In this document: positions 7,693 to 16,500 of the stretch, piece after piece
Numbering within the stretch: position 1 is the stretch's first letter
Layout: every line of letters starts with the position of its first letter
Program-made: the position numbers and the translations under genes
Origin: Flavobacteriales bacterium
Lineage (GTDB): Bacteria > Bacteroidota > Bacteroidia > Flavobacteriales_F > PHOS-HE28
NCBI GenBank assembly: GCA_020852835.1
Contig: JADZAC010000057.1
Location: 1-41,994 of the forward strand
Reading direction: 5' to 3'
Length of the DNA stretch: 41,994 nucleotides
Notes under the pieces: generated by a model
Told to the model about the DNA's origin: nothing
The model's input: the letters and a program-made list of their open reading frames with translations, nothing else
Database searches by the model: none

Positions 7693-9944
7693 GGTTGTTG
7701 CGTGTTGTTGGCGGCCTTGCCCTTCAGGGTGTAGCGCAGGCCGAAGTATGCCATTTGCATGTTCACGGGGCCCCAGATCAAGGAGGCGTCAAAATACGGG
7801 CCGAAGGGATCGTGCGCCGAAATGATCTGGTGGCCTTGCATGGTGCCGGTGAGGTTTTCCCCGCCCAGGTACAGCTCCCAGGCACCGAGCACCCGGGTGA
7901 GCTGCGCATTCACCGTGGCGTAGGCGGGAGAGCGGTCCGCCATGCGGTATGCCTCCGGATTTGCCGCAGTGGAAGGCAGGCGCGTGGTGCCGAAGCCGTT
8001 CAAGGAAGCATCGAAGCGCCACTTTTCGTTGTTGGACACGTAGCCGAGGTCCAACAGGCCGCGGTGCGCGGGCACCAAGGGGCGTTCGCGCAGCACGCCA
8101 TCGTAGGTGGTCTCCGCCTGGTACCAGCGGTAGCTCACCTTCACCTCAACCTGTTTGCTGAGCTGTACCTGCACGTCGGCGAGGGCGCTGTTGGCGTAGC
8201 TGGGGCCGTCCAGCATATAGAATACGAGTTGTTGCGGGCTGCGGTCGAAGTCGGCCACCACCTGGGCGGTGAAGTCGGTGCGGTAGGCGTCCACCGCCAC
8301 GCTCCACTTCTTGCCGAACCACTTGAACTTGTGCAGCAGGGAAAGGCCGGTGTTCCATGAGCGTTCGAAGCCGAGGTCGCCCTGGAAGATGACCTGCCGT
8401 GAGCTGGCTTGTGCCGCAGAGAATTCCACCACCGGATTGGCGCTGCGGAATCCGCTTCCGGCGGAGAAGCGCAAGGTGGTAAGCGGCGCGAGGTCGTACT
8501 TCAGGTGCAGGCGCGGGCTGTAGGCTTCGCCATATTCACTGTTGAAGTCTGCGCGCATGCCGGCCACCAGGGTAAAACGGTTGCGGTTGCGCGTGTACTC
8601 CGCAAACACGCCGGGCATGCGCTCAGTGCGGCCCAGGTCCATCCGCTCAGCCGGTACGGGCCGGAAGATCTCGTCATAGTCATCAAACTGGAAGCTGGCG
8701 CCCGCCTTGACCTGGTCGTTGTTCTTGAACAACTGCTGGTACACCACATTTCCATAGGCGCTGCGCTGCGCGCCCTGGTAGTTGTTGTCGCCGAAGACGG
8801 AGGACATGGTGTGGCTGCGGAAGCCCGTTAGCAACCCGATGCTCTTGGCGGGGTCCTTGAGGATCCATCCGTTCTTGAAGACCAGGTCGGCCATTTCGTT
8901 GCCGATGTTCACGGTGTAGCGCCTGCTGCCGGAAGATTCCCCGAAGGCGGCTCCTTCCATTTGACCGCCGCTGCGCTGGTCGGTGACGTAGCGCAGGATC
9001 AGCTGGGTGGTGCGGTTGCCCGAGCGCTGCATCCATCGGTCCATGACGTTGAAGCGCTTGCCCAAGGGCTGGTCCAGGAAGCCGTCGCCATTGTCGTCCA
9101 GCGCGTTCTGCAACATGCTGCCGTGTACCATGAGGATGTTGTCACCACCCTTCCCGAGGTGTTGCGCGGCGTTCACGTTCAGTTCTCCGCGGCCGTGGCT
9201 GTTGGCGTAGAAGTTGGTGAATAGCGCCGGGGCCGTGGCGGGGTCCAGCAGGCAGAGCTCGATCTGCCCGGTCATGGCACCGGGTCCGTTCACCGCCGTG
9301 CCGATGCCCTTGCTCACATTGATCTCGCTGATCCATGGGCCGGGCAGCAGCGTAAGGCCGGAGTTGGCGGAGAGGCCGCGCACGAACGGGATGTTCTCGG
9401 TGTTGATCTGTGCGTATTTGCCATCGAGCCCGAGCATGCGGATGGTTTTGGTGCCGCTCACGGCGTCGCCGTAGCTCACGTCCACCGTGGCATTGCTCTG
9501 GAAGCTCTCGCTCACGTCGCAGCAGGCGGCCCGCTTCAGCTCGCGCGCCCCGATGGATTCGATGGCCTGCAACGTTTGCAGGCTGAGGCGGGTGCTGGCC
9601 TGGCGTTCGCTGATCTCTGCGGCGGCCAGCTGCACGGAACCTTCCACCACCACGGTGAGCCGCCCATTGGGCGGGCCCTGCAGGCGGAGCGTGTCCGCCG
9701 CAGTGCCGAAGGAGGAGGTGACCAGCAGCGCCGGCCACGCCGCCGGGGCCGGCAGCATGAAGTGCCCGCTGGAATCGCTCATCACAGCGGCGCCCCCCGC
9801 CCAGCCCACACGGGCATCGGGCAGGGTATGGAGGCTTTGGTCCGCTTCGCGGACCTTGACGGTGCCGTGCACGGCATCCTGTGCAGGCAAGGCTGCTGCT
9901 ATGCCTGCAGCGGCAATGAACAGTATGGTTTTTAGGAATTGCAT
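7689..9944 (-). CDS. TonB-dependent outer-membrane receptor, metal-linked type
   Basis: This 751-residue receptor has a signal peptide ending in ALPAQ. A carboxypeptidase-regulatory-like domain follows (about 25-105), then a plug (about 120-230: NIPFVRGLSANSGL, ISEINVSKG, NGPGAMTGQIEL) and a 22-strand-type barrel to the end. The plug begins with RAACCDVSESFQSNATVDVSYGD; the CC pair at 141-142 is, in my recollection, typical of Bacteroidota receptors encoded beside HMA proteins. It likely imports a metal or metal complex across the outer membrane with TonB energy. A TTG sits just before the ATG at 9944; the ATG is preferred. It is flanked by the Cys-rich small gene upstream and the HMA gene downstream on the same strand. 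The substrate is unknown; copper is a guess. Confidence 0.88.
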   Translation of the reverse strand: MQFLKTILFIAAAGIAAALPAQDAVHGTVKVREADQSLHTLPDARVGWAGGAAVMSDSSGHFMLPAPAAWPALLVTSSFGTAADTLRLQGPPNGRLTVVVEGSVQLAAAEISERQASTRLSLQTLQAIESIGARELKRAACCDVSESFQSNATVDVSYGDAVSGTKTIRMLGLDGKYAQINTENIPFVRGLSANSGLTLLPGPWISEINVSKGIGTAVNGPGAMTGQIELCLLDPATAPALFTNFYANSHGRGELNVNAAQHLGKGGDNILMVHGSMLQNALDDNGDGFLDQPLGKRFNVMDRWMQRSGNRTTQLILRYVTDQRSGGQMEGAAFGESSGSRRYTVNIGNEMADLVFKNGWILKDPAKSIGLLTGFRSHTMSSVFGDNNYQGAQRSAYGNVVYQQLFKNNDQVKAGASFQFDDYDEIFRPVPAERMDLGRTERMPGVFAEYTRNRNRFTLVAGMRADFNSEYGEAYSPRLHLKYDLAPLTTLRFSAGSGFRSANPVVEFSAAQASSRQVIFQGDLGFERSWNTGLSLLHKFKWFGKKWSVAVDAYRTDFTAQVVADFDRSPQQLVFYMLDGPSYANSALADVQVQLSKQVEVKVSYRWYQAETTYDGVLRERPLVPAHRGLLDLGYVSNNEKWRFDASLNGFGTTRLPSTAANPEAYRMADRSPAYATVNAQLTRVLGAWELYLGGENLTGTMQGHQIISAHDPFGPYFDASLIWGPVNMQMAYFGLRYTLKGKAANNTQQP

Positions 9945-10017
9945 CAAGGGATATCTTCAAGGTGGATCACAAAAACCGGCCAGCAGCCGTGGCTGCGGCC
10001 TTCACCAAGAAGCACTC

Positions 10018-10425
10018 CTATATGCGGAATACCCCGGTGCACGCCAATGCGCGCAAGAGCGGGGTGGGCAGCACGCCGGCAACGAGCTCATCGGGCCCTG
10101 TGCCCAGCACCAAGGGCAAGGGCACCTGCACCGGCCAAACCATCAGTATGGCCACTGGTGCCGGAGCGGCTACAGGGGCGCCCGCCACAAAATCCGCGTG
10201 TTGCGGTTGGGCGTGGAGCACTTCGCAGCAGGTGGCCTTCAATTCGTCCGTGGTGTGGCGGTGGTCGGTGGGGCAGCAATCTTCCGGTTGGCCGAACGCC
10301 AGTTCCGTATGTCCGCCCATCACGCAGGTCATGCGGGCGAGCGCCGGCGCCGCCGTGCCCAGCAGCAGCAACAGCATGGCCACTACGGCCAAGCCATGGG
10401 TGCGGAACGGGTGCAGCGAGCGCAT
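10018..10425 (-). CDS. small Cys-rich secreted protein, HYC_CC_PP-like
   Basis: This 135-residue protein has a hydrophobic N-terminal signal or anchor (about 11-30). A cysteine-rich part follows: MTCVMGGH (Cys34), EDCCPTDHRH (Cys50-51) and KATCCEV (Cys66-67). The tail is Ala/Pro/Val-rich. Bacteroidota genomes often carry such small proteins before TonB receptors and HMA proteins; the Cys and His suggest metal binding, but no function is proven. Two ATGs lie back to back (10428, 10425). The second fits a leaderless start, since it lies 6 nt after the -7 box. The opposite strand here is also open (as an upstream extension of nfu), but the signal peptide and Cys pattern favour the minus strand. 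Confidence 0.7.
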   Translation of the reverse strand: MRSLHPFRTHGLAVVAMLLLLLGTAAPALARMTCVMGGHTELAFGQPEDCCPTDHRHTTDELKATCCEVLHAQPQHADFVAGAPVAAPAPVAILMVWPVQVPLPLVLGTGPDELVAGVLPTPLLRALACTGVFRI

Positions 10426-10431
10426 CATGTG

Positions 10432-10439
10432 CAAAGTTA
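10432..10439 (-). promoter_or_regulatory. -7 box of the Cys-rich/TonB/HMA operon
   Basis: Read on the minus strand, TAACTTTG matches the consensus TAnnTTTG exactly. A TTG lies 19 nt further upstream, the usual -33 spacing. The second ATG of the gene starts 6 nt after the box, so the transcript would begin at or next to the start codon. Confidence 0.65.
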
Positions 10440-10565
10440 CCCGATGTCCGCACCGGGGCAAGTCGGATCGCGATTCCCTCTTGGAAAGCCAAATGCACCA
10501 CCCCGGCCGTGGGGAAGCCCTCGCAGCCTGGGGCCCCAGCCCGGGGGGAAGGAATGCGCCGGCCG

Positions 10566-10573
10566 TACCTTTG
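10566..10573 (+). promoter_or_regulatory. -7 box of nfu
   Basis: TACCTTTG is a full match to TAnnTTTG, and the ATG of nfu lies 6 nt after it. No clear -33 TTG is visible. The transcript is likely leaderless or nearly so. The box faces away from the divergent promoter at 10432-10439. Confidence 0.65.
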
Positions 10574-10579
10574 GTGCCG

Positions 10580-11194
10580 ATGGGAACCACCGAAAAACGC
10601 ATGCCGGTCACGGTCCATGTTGAAGATACACCCAACCCGGCCACCCTGCGCTTCGTGGCCAGCAGGTCGTTGGTGCCGGAGGGCCGGATCATGGAATTCT
10701 CCACGGTGGAGGAGGCCGAGGCGGTCTCTCCCCTGGCGGCCCATGTGTTCAACCTGCCGTTCGTCACCGGCGTGTTCATAAGCGGCAACTTCATCTCGGT
10801 GACCAAGAACGACAGCATCGATTGGGACCTGGTGCAGCTGGCGTTGCGTGAACACATCCAGGAGCACCTCAATAACGATGGGCGCGTGGTGCTGGAGGGG
10901 GCCGATGCGCAAAGCCTCGCCGACGCCAACGAGCGGGCCGTGTCCCACGCGAAGCCGGCTACCGAGGTGGAGGAACAGATCATCTCGGTACTGGATGAAT
11001 ATGTGAGCCCGGCCGTGGCAGCCGATGGCGGGCATATCGCTTTCAAATCGTTCAAGGACGGTATACTGGCCGTTTCGCTGCGCGGCAGCTGCAGCGGTTG
11101 CCCCAGCAGCATGGTCACCCTGAAGGACGGGATCGAGAACCTCATGCGCCAGATGGTGCCCGGGGTGAAGGAGGTGGTGGCGGAGGAGCTGTGA
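10580..11194 (+). CDS. nfu: Nfu-type iron-sulfur cluster carrier
   Basis: This 204-residue protein has an N-terminal Nfu domain (about 10-95: VEDTPNPATLRFV, FNLPFVTGVFISGNFISVTKN) and a C-terminal NifU domain (about 130-204). The cluster-binding Cys171-x-x-Cys174 lies in RGSCSGCPSSMVTL. Nfu proteins take [4Fe-4S] clusters from the assembly machine to client enzymes in the cytoplasm. The start at 10580 follows from the -7 box 6 nt upstream; an in-frame ATG at 10601 is the alternative. The frame is open far upstream, but that part is antisense to the Cys-rich gene. Its 3' end is duplicated at 17653-17758, which makes this gene the likely border of an inserted segment. Confidence 0.92.
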   Translation: MGTTEKRMPVTVHVEDTPNPATLRFVASRSLVPEGRIMEFSTVEEAEAVSPLAAHVFNLPFVTGVFISGNFISVTKNDSIDWDLVQLALREHIQEHLNNDGRVVLEGADAQSLADANERAVSHAKPATEVEEQIISVLDEYVSPAVAADGGHIAFKSFKDGILAVSLRGSCSGCPSSMVTLKDGIENLMRQMVPGVKEVVAEEL

Positions 11195-11197
11195 GCC
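11089..11197 (+). repeat. nfu 3' end, left copy of a direct repeat
   Basis: These 109 nt, from the CxxC codons to 3 nt past the stop, recur at 17653-17758 in the same orientation. By eye there are about 10 substitutions and one 3-nt gap. The two copies bracket the accessory segment with the T9SS cargo operon and the XRE gene, like the ends of an element integrated at a gene terminus. Confidence 0.75.
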
Positions 11198-11443
11198 GTC
11201 GATTTTACTTGCGCAAGGCCTTTTGCACTCCGGAGGATTACTTGATACGATTCAAGGGGGATTGGTTGAACGGTCGGAAGCCAGGAGGGAGGTAGCCACT
11301 CGCTTAGTCGAAGGCCGGGTCTGGCAATGTCCTTCAGGTTCCGAAGGGCTGGGATCGCATGGTCCGCAGAGGCAGTCCATTGACAAGCGGAATAAGAGCT
11401 TGCCAAAATGGTTCAACAATAAACCACAGCGCTCCCCTCGCAT
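11195..11443. other. gene-free stretch after nfu
   Basis: I see no supportable gene, terminator hairpin or promoter here. Short open frames on both strands lack family features. It is the left edge of the accessory segment and probably decayed DNA. Confidence 0.5.
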
Positions 11444-11590
11444 CTACTCCGGAAAGGGCAAGGTCAACACTTGTATTCCCGTGCCGTGCGGGTTCATCAG
11501 CAAGATTTCGGTTTCGATCCGCAGGTCGTGCCCATTCATGGGTGTCCGGGTGCCCCGCGCAGCAAGCAGCTTGTTCGTTTGGGGTGAGCA
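11444..11590 (-). pseudogene. 3' remnant of a second copy of the PD40-like lipoprotein gene
   Basis: The minus strand encodes 48 residues and a stop that align with the last 50 residues of the intact lipoprotein at 12640-13593. Shared features in order are C-x-P, NKLL, R, TP, H, IETEI versus VETSI, MN, GT, a Thr/Leu segment, and the identical ending PFPE. A TGA directly before the Cys codon closes the frame. The next frame upstream (LLLDLDD) seems to continue the match, so a small frameshift is likely. No start or lipoprotein signal remains. This points to a former tandem arrangement of lipoprotein genes around the T9SS protein gene at 11639. Confidence 0.75.
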
Positions 11591-11638
11591 TCATCCAAGT
11601 CGAGTAGAAGAACGGTGGCAGGCCTTCTGATCATCCCT

Positions 11639-12631
11639 CTATCGCTTGATGAACCGCCTGGCAACCGGTCCATCCGCAGTATGCAATACAAGCAGGTATG
11701 TACCCCGATCCATCCCGGCAACGGACAACTCCGATATGTTGCTCCCAAGCCGACCACACCTGACCACCCGCCCCGTCGCGTCATGGACATCCCACTCACT
11801 TGCCGGAACAAAGCCCGGCGGCAGCCGAAGGCGCAACACGTCATCGACGGGATTGGGATGGATGCCCACATCAGGCAGTTGCAGCCGGGGCACATGCATG
11901 GCGCCGGGCAAGGTGCTCCCATAGCTTCCAAGATATTGCACCGAGCAATCCGGGTACACGTTGAAAGTCCAAAAGCGGCGTTCCGTGCATCCGGCCGGGC
12001 AGTCGCCCCAACCATGGGAATATGCCAGGTTCACATGGTCCGTGTAGACTGAATCCGTAATACGGTCGCCATCGCAGCAGCCTCCGTTCGGTTCCGCGTA
12101 GCCAACACCCGGTTGTGCCTCGAACAAGCTGCAGAGTGCGGGAATGTTCACGTTGTGTTGCGTCTCGAAAGTGACCGTGGATGCCCCCCAAGGCCAGGTC
12201 TGATAGCCTGTAAACGAAGCCCCGTAGGTTGACAGCAATGTGTCAATGGATGGCGTTCCCGTAGGGGTGATCCCCAAGCTCAGCTGTTGCATCCATGGCA
12301 AGTTCGGGTCGGCTGAAACCAGGAACAGCCTCATGGTGGAGGTCGGGTAATTGTGGATATTGAGCAAGTCAACCACCGTATCGCGGGCGGGCAGTTCCGA
12401 GTTATACACGGCCACCAATGCGTTCATGGCCGTTTGCGCCCAAGCTGGATCGATGGCCACCGAATCCACCCACGTGGTTCCATTGCGGAGCGTACGCGCC
12501 AAAGCCAGCCTGTCGGCATCGTCCTGGTACAGGACCACCACGCTATCGGGGGCTGGGCAAGGAGCCAGGAACGGCTGGGCTGATGCACCGAACGGGGCAA
12601 GAAGCACGAGGGTAAAGATAGAGGCTCTCAT
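11639..12631 (-). CDS. secreted protein with T9SS type A sorting domain
   Basis: This 330-residue protein has a signal peptide (MRASIFTLVLLAPFGASA, then Q). A central region of no recognised family follows (about 20-250), with a Cys-rich stretch around GGCCDGD, GDCPAGCTERRFW and YPDCSV that suggests disulfides. The last 75 residues form a T9SS type A domain: VGIHPNPVDDVLRLRLP, DATGRVV and GTYLLVLHTADGPVARRFIKR. Such domains direct export by the T9SS and are cleaved when the cargo is attached at the surface or released. It is the last gene of a minus-strand operon, 8 nt after the lipoprotein gene. Its role is unknown. Confidence 0.8.
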   Translation of the reverse strand: MRASIFTLVLLAPFGASAQPFLAPCPAPDSVVVLYQDDADRLALARTLRNGTTWVDSVAIDPAWAQTAMNALVAVYNSELPARDTVVDLLNIHNYPTSTMRLFLVSADPNLPWMQQLSLGITPTGTPSIDTLLSTYGASFTGYQTWPWGASTVTFETQHNVNIPALCSLFEAQPGVGYAEPNGGCCDGDRITDSVYTDHVNLAYSHGWGDCPAGCTERRFWTFNVYPDCSVQYLGSYGSTLPGAMHVPRLQLPDVGIHPNPVDDVLRLRLPPGFVPASEWDVHDATGRVVRCGRLGSNISELSVAGMDRGTYLLVLHTADGPVARRFIKR

Positions 12632-12639
12632 GGGGGGCG

Positions 12640-13593
12640 TTATTCCGGGAATGGGATGGTGATGGTCTGTTTATCCGTCCCGTCCAAATTCATGATGACG
12701 ATGGACGTTTCAACGCTAATCGAATGTTCGACCGGCGAGTCCGGCGTGAACTTGGACCTTGAAAGCAGCAGTTTGTTGTTCAACGGATGGCAGTCCACGC
12801 TCCGGTAGCAATTGGAGGAGCAAGTTTCCTCTATCCGCACAGTCTCATGCGTACTGATACGGGTGGTGTGCAGCCCGGAATCCCAGACCCATGCAATGCG
12901 GTCCATGTCATTCACGAAGGAAGCACGAAAATAGCTTCCGTTGAATGTGTCGTTTATCAGCGGAATGGGTATCCCTTCATAGGGATTAAAAATATATAGC
13001 CCGGCCATTGGCATAACCATGTATTGCGGATGACGCCAACTGCTCATGTTTTCAGCATACCCGCCGCTGTTGGGAAGATCCTGAAGATACGCACCATCTG
13101 GCAGCATGATTCTCGTGCTGTTGTCCGCATGGTAGTACACGATAGTATCCCCCCAGTAATTCCATTCCCCTCCGAAATTCTGCCCATCCGAGGTCAGTTG
13201 GGTTATGCTGTCCCCGTTCGCCTTGATCTTGAATATGTTCGCCGGCCAGCCTATGTTGAGCGTAATCCAGCCTGTTCTGCCCCATTCAGGAGAACATAGA
13301 ATATTTCCCTCATATAACATGCTCAATTCTTGAGTGCTCAAGTTGTACTTCCACAACTTGGAAAGGAATGGCGACCGGTACTCCAATAGTGTGAACTCAT
13401 CCGGGTTGTTCGGGTTCCATCGGGGGTATCCAAAATAGGGTTCCACAAACCATTCGTTCCAACCTTGGGGCGGTGCCTCAGGCAAGGGAATGCAGGGCGC
13501 AGAGGCGGATCCGCCTGCCGCAGGACCCGTTTCGGGGTCCTTGCGGCAGGCGGTCAGCACTACCAGTGCCAGAAGGAGGTAGGGCCAACGCAT
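12640..13593 (-). CDS. lipoprotein with PD40/TolB-like beta-propeller features
   Basis: This 317-residue protein has a lipoprotein signal, MRWPYLLLALVVLTAC, with the acylated Cys in LTAC, then RKDPE. The body has repeated segments of the type FTLLEYRSPFLSKLWKYNL, NIFKIKANGDSITQLTSDG and SIVIMNLDGTDKQTITIPF. These resemble TolB-like/PD40 propeller blades that end in a readout such as LTSDG. It should sit on the periplasmic or surface side of a membrane. It lies 4 nt after the protease gene and 8 nt before the T9SS protein gene, so all three are likely made together. A truncated paralogue lies at 11444-11590. Substrate or partner is not known; it may scaffold or regulate the neighbouring protease. 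Confidence 0.75.
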   Translation of the reverse strand: MRWPYLLLALVVLTACRKDPETGPAAGGSASAPCIPLPEAPPQGWNEWFVEPYFGYPRWNPNNPDEFTLLEYRSPFLSKLWKYNLSTQELSMLYEGNILCSPEWGRTGWITLNIGWPANIFKIKANGDSITQLTSDGQNFGGEWNYWGDTIVYYHADNSTRIMLPDGAYLQDLPNSGGYAENMSSWRHPQYMVMPMAGLYIFNPYEGIPIPLINDTFNGSYFRASFVNDMDRIAWVWDSGLHTTRISTHETVRIEETCSSNCYRSVDCHPLNNKLLLSRSKFTPDSPVEHSISVETSIVIMNLDGTDKQTITIPFPE

Positions 13594-13597
13594 GGAT

Positions 13598-16500
13598 TCA
13601 GAACTTCACAAATTGATGGTTGAGGCAATCCGCATCCTTCCACAAGCGAAGGGTGTAGGAGCCGTGTGCCAAATCCCCGATCGGCAGGGTTTCCCGCAGT
13701 GTGGTGTGCAAGCCAAGGTCTACTTTCCGAACAAGCCTGCCGGAAACATCGAAGACCTCGTAACGGAACCGTGCAATGCGGTCGTTATCGAGGTGCACAT
13801 GAAGTTCATCCATGGCAGGGTTGGGGAAGGCGGTCATCGCCCAGTGCGATCCATTCTCGGAGATGGCGTCGAAATCCGGATCGTAGAGATGCAGGGAGAA
13901 AGCCGTCTTTACTTCTTCCGGTGCGGCCGGGTACCATTGCCCATTGATCTGGTAGGTGGCAGTAACGGCGGTCACCTGCACCGAACTGCCCGTTACAGTG
14001 AAGGTGTAGTTGGCATAAGGCCTGCCGTCAAGATAAGCGGAGTTGTAATTGAACCCAAGGGTGCCGCTGTACCGTGGCCATTGCCCGAGTACCTGCGTAC
14101 TGGGCGAAAAGGCAGCAGTGTATGTGTGGGTGACCTGTACCTTGATAGCCGTATAGCTCCCCGGGCTCAACCCGTTGATGGGGTAGTCCAAAATCACCGG
14201 ACTCGTGCCCAAAGAGTTCTGGCCGGTGCTGTTCGGGCTGCCGGAATGGAACACGCTGTAGTGGGGCCAGAGGATATGGTCAATCGTGTTGGTGGCGTCA
14301 ATCAACCCATAGGCACTTTGGGCATCATATCCTGGTGCATATGGAAATTCTGTTAGGTCTTTCGCGTAATGCTCCATTAAGTAAGTTACGTCGTCAGGTG
14401 TCAGATCATGGTCCCGCCCGTTCAGCACATTGTACTCGCTCATCAGTAAGGCGGCCACGCCGCTTACATGTGCACTGGCAGCACTGGTGCCGTTGAAGCA
14501 TGTATACTGCCCGTTCAGGCCACAGACGGGCCAGTTGAAGGGTGCGCCATCAAATTGGGTGGTGCCCACCAATTCCGTTACACCCGGTGCTAATAGGTCC
14601 ATATACAATCCAAAAGAGGAAGAAAAGCCGTTTGAGGCTGTAGCCGTATGGCGCTTTCCTGTAATCCCACTAGCTCCAACGCTTAGTACCCAATCTCCCC
14701 AACTGCTGCAAGCGGGGAAGTAAATATTCTCGGCACCCCCATTGCCTCTTCCAGCAACCAGTAGGCATTCGTTCTGAAAGCCGTAGATGATGGCCGTTCG
14801 CAATTCAGTGCTGTTGATGTTGGTTACCCAACCATGGTTCTGCACGTGCAGGCCAAGGCCGAAGCTGGATGCCCCCTCCTCAATAGCGTTTGCAACCACG
14901 TTGAACGGCGCCAAATTGTTGTTGTTGAAGATCGCCATGGAGTATAAGTCTGCGCCGGTATTGCCCGTGCCGTCCACATCCCCGCCGGCAATGCCGGCCA
15001 CACCTATTCCATTGTTCCGTAAAGCACCGATCACACCCGCTACCGCCGTGCCATGGCTGTTGGGTGGTTCATCAACATTCTGGATCTCCGTGGAGTTGTA
15101 GTAGTCATAACCGCCCTTCACCTTGGAACCGGAAAAGGTGCCGTCACCGAAGTCTTCATGTTTCCAATAGATCGGGTCGTCATACACCCCGACTTTCACG
15201 TAGGGTTGGCCGGTTTGGACATCCCAGGCACCATCCAAATTGATGCTCCCGTCCGGATACGACGTATTGGGGATCAAGCTGCCTTGGAAAACGGAGAAGT
15301 AGGGGTCATTGGGGGCATTCACATACACGCCCAAGCCGTTCAATTCCGCATAGTCAATGTACTGCGTCAGTTGGTTTAGACTATCCTTCGCAGCGGCAAG
15401 ATCAAGCCCGTGATCGAGCTTTATCAAGAAGGAACTCCAAAACTTCGGGACCTGGACTTCATTGCCTGTTCGTGAGATCGAGATGCTATCCGCCGTGGTG
15501 AGCCGTTTGTAGATCTTGAAGGCATACAAGGGCTTGCCTGTGGGATCGATGCCGAGCTTGTTCATGACCGCTTGTGCGATCGTGTTACCCACAACTTTTT
15601 GCAAGGTGCCGAACTCCCAGCCCTTGTTATCCACCACGGTCGTGTTCACCACGTTTGGCCGGAACTTCACGATCAACTCATTGTCCATGCAGAACGGGTT
15701 GCCATTCGTATCCAGAACGATTCCATTGTCCTTCATCAAGTAGCTGTACTTCACCGTTGCATACTCGGCCGTCGGCCCGTTGCCCTTCACCCCGCTCACG
15801 TATACGTTGCCCACATTGTCAGCCACGATGTCGAGTGCTTTGTCGTCCCCGTTCATGCCGTCGAATTCCTTCTCCCATTTCAATTGCCCGTCCGCGCTGT
15901 ACTTCACCGTCATAAAGTTACGGCTGGTACCGTCAAAGACGGTCCCGGCCACGAGTACGCCGCCATCATTGGTTACCACCAATTTGTAAGCCTCGGCGGT
16001 CCACGCATCGTTGCGGGCTTGGTACCGCTTCTTCCAAAGCACGTCCCCGGTGGGCCCGTACTTGATGGTGATGAAGTCGCTGCCGCCGTTGGTCTTTCGC
16101 GTGTAACCAGTGATGTAGACATTGCCGTTGTTGTCCCCGCCGACGGAGGTGCCCACATCCTCCAGGCCCTGCCCGGTGTAGTTCTTCACCCATGCCAAGC
16201 CCAAGGTGCTGGTTAGCTTGATCGTTTGGATGTCCCTGTTGCCGGCGGTTTCCCGGTAGCCGGTGATGAAAAGGCTCCCGGCATTGTCCTGCGTGAAGGC
16301 TAAGGCATTGTCCAGTCCCACGCCGGGGATGCTCACCCGGTTTACCGCGGTTTGAGCGCCGCTCACGTTATTATACTTCACCGTGGCATAGTCCCAGGCG
16401 TTGATCGAGGTAGCGGACCCCCCGGTGATCACGGGATTGTTCGCCAGGTCGAATTCAATTCCCGTAGCCACATCAGCAAAGCCGGCATAGTCGTAGCTGG

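Noticed and set aside
9962..10579. N-terminal extension of nfu by about 200 codons
   Set aside because: The extra part is antisense to the Cys-rich secreted gene, lacks Nfu similarity, and a -7 box lies just before the ATG at 10580.
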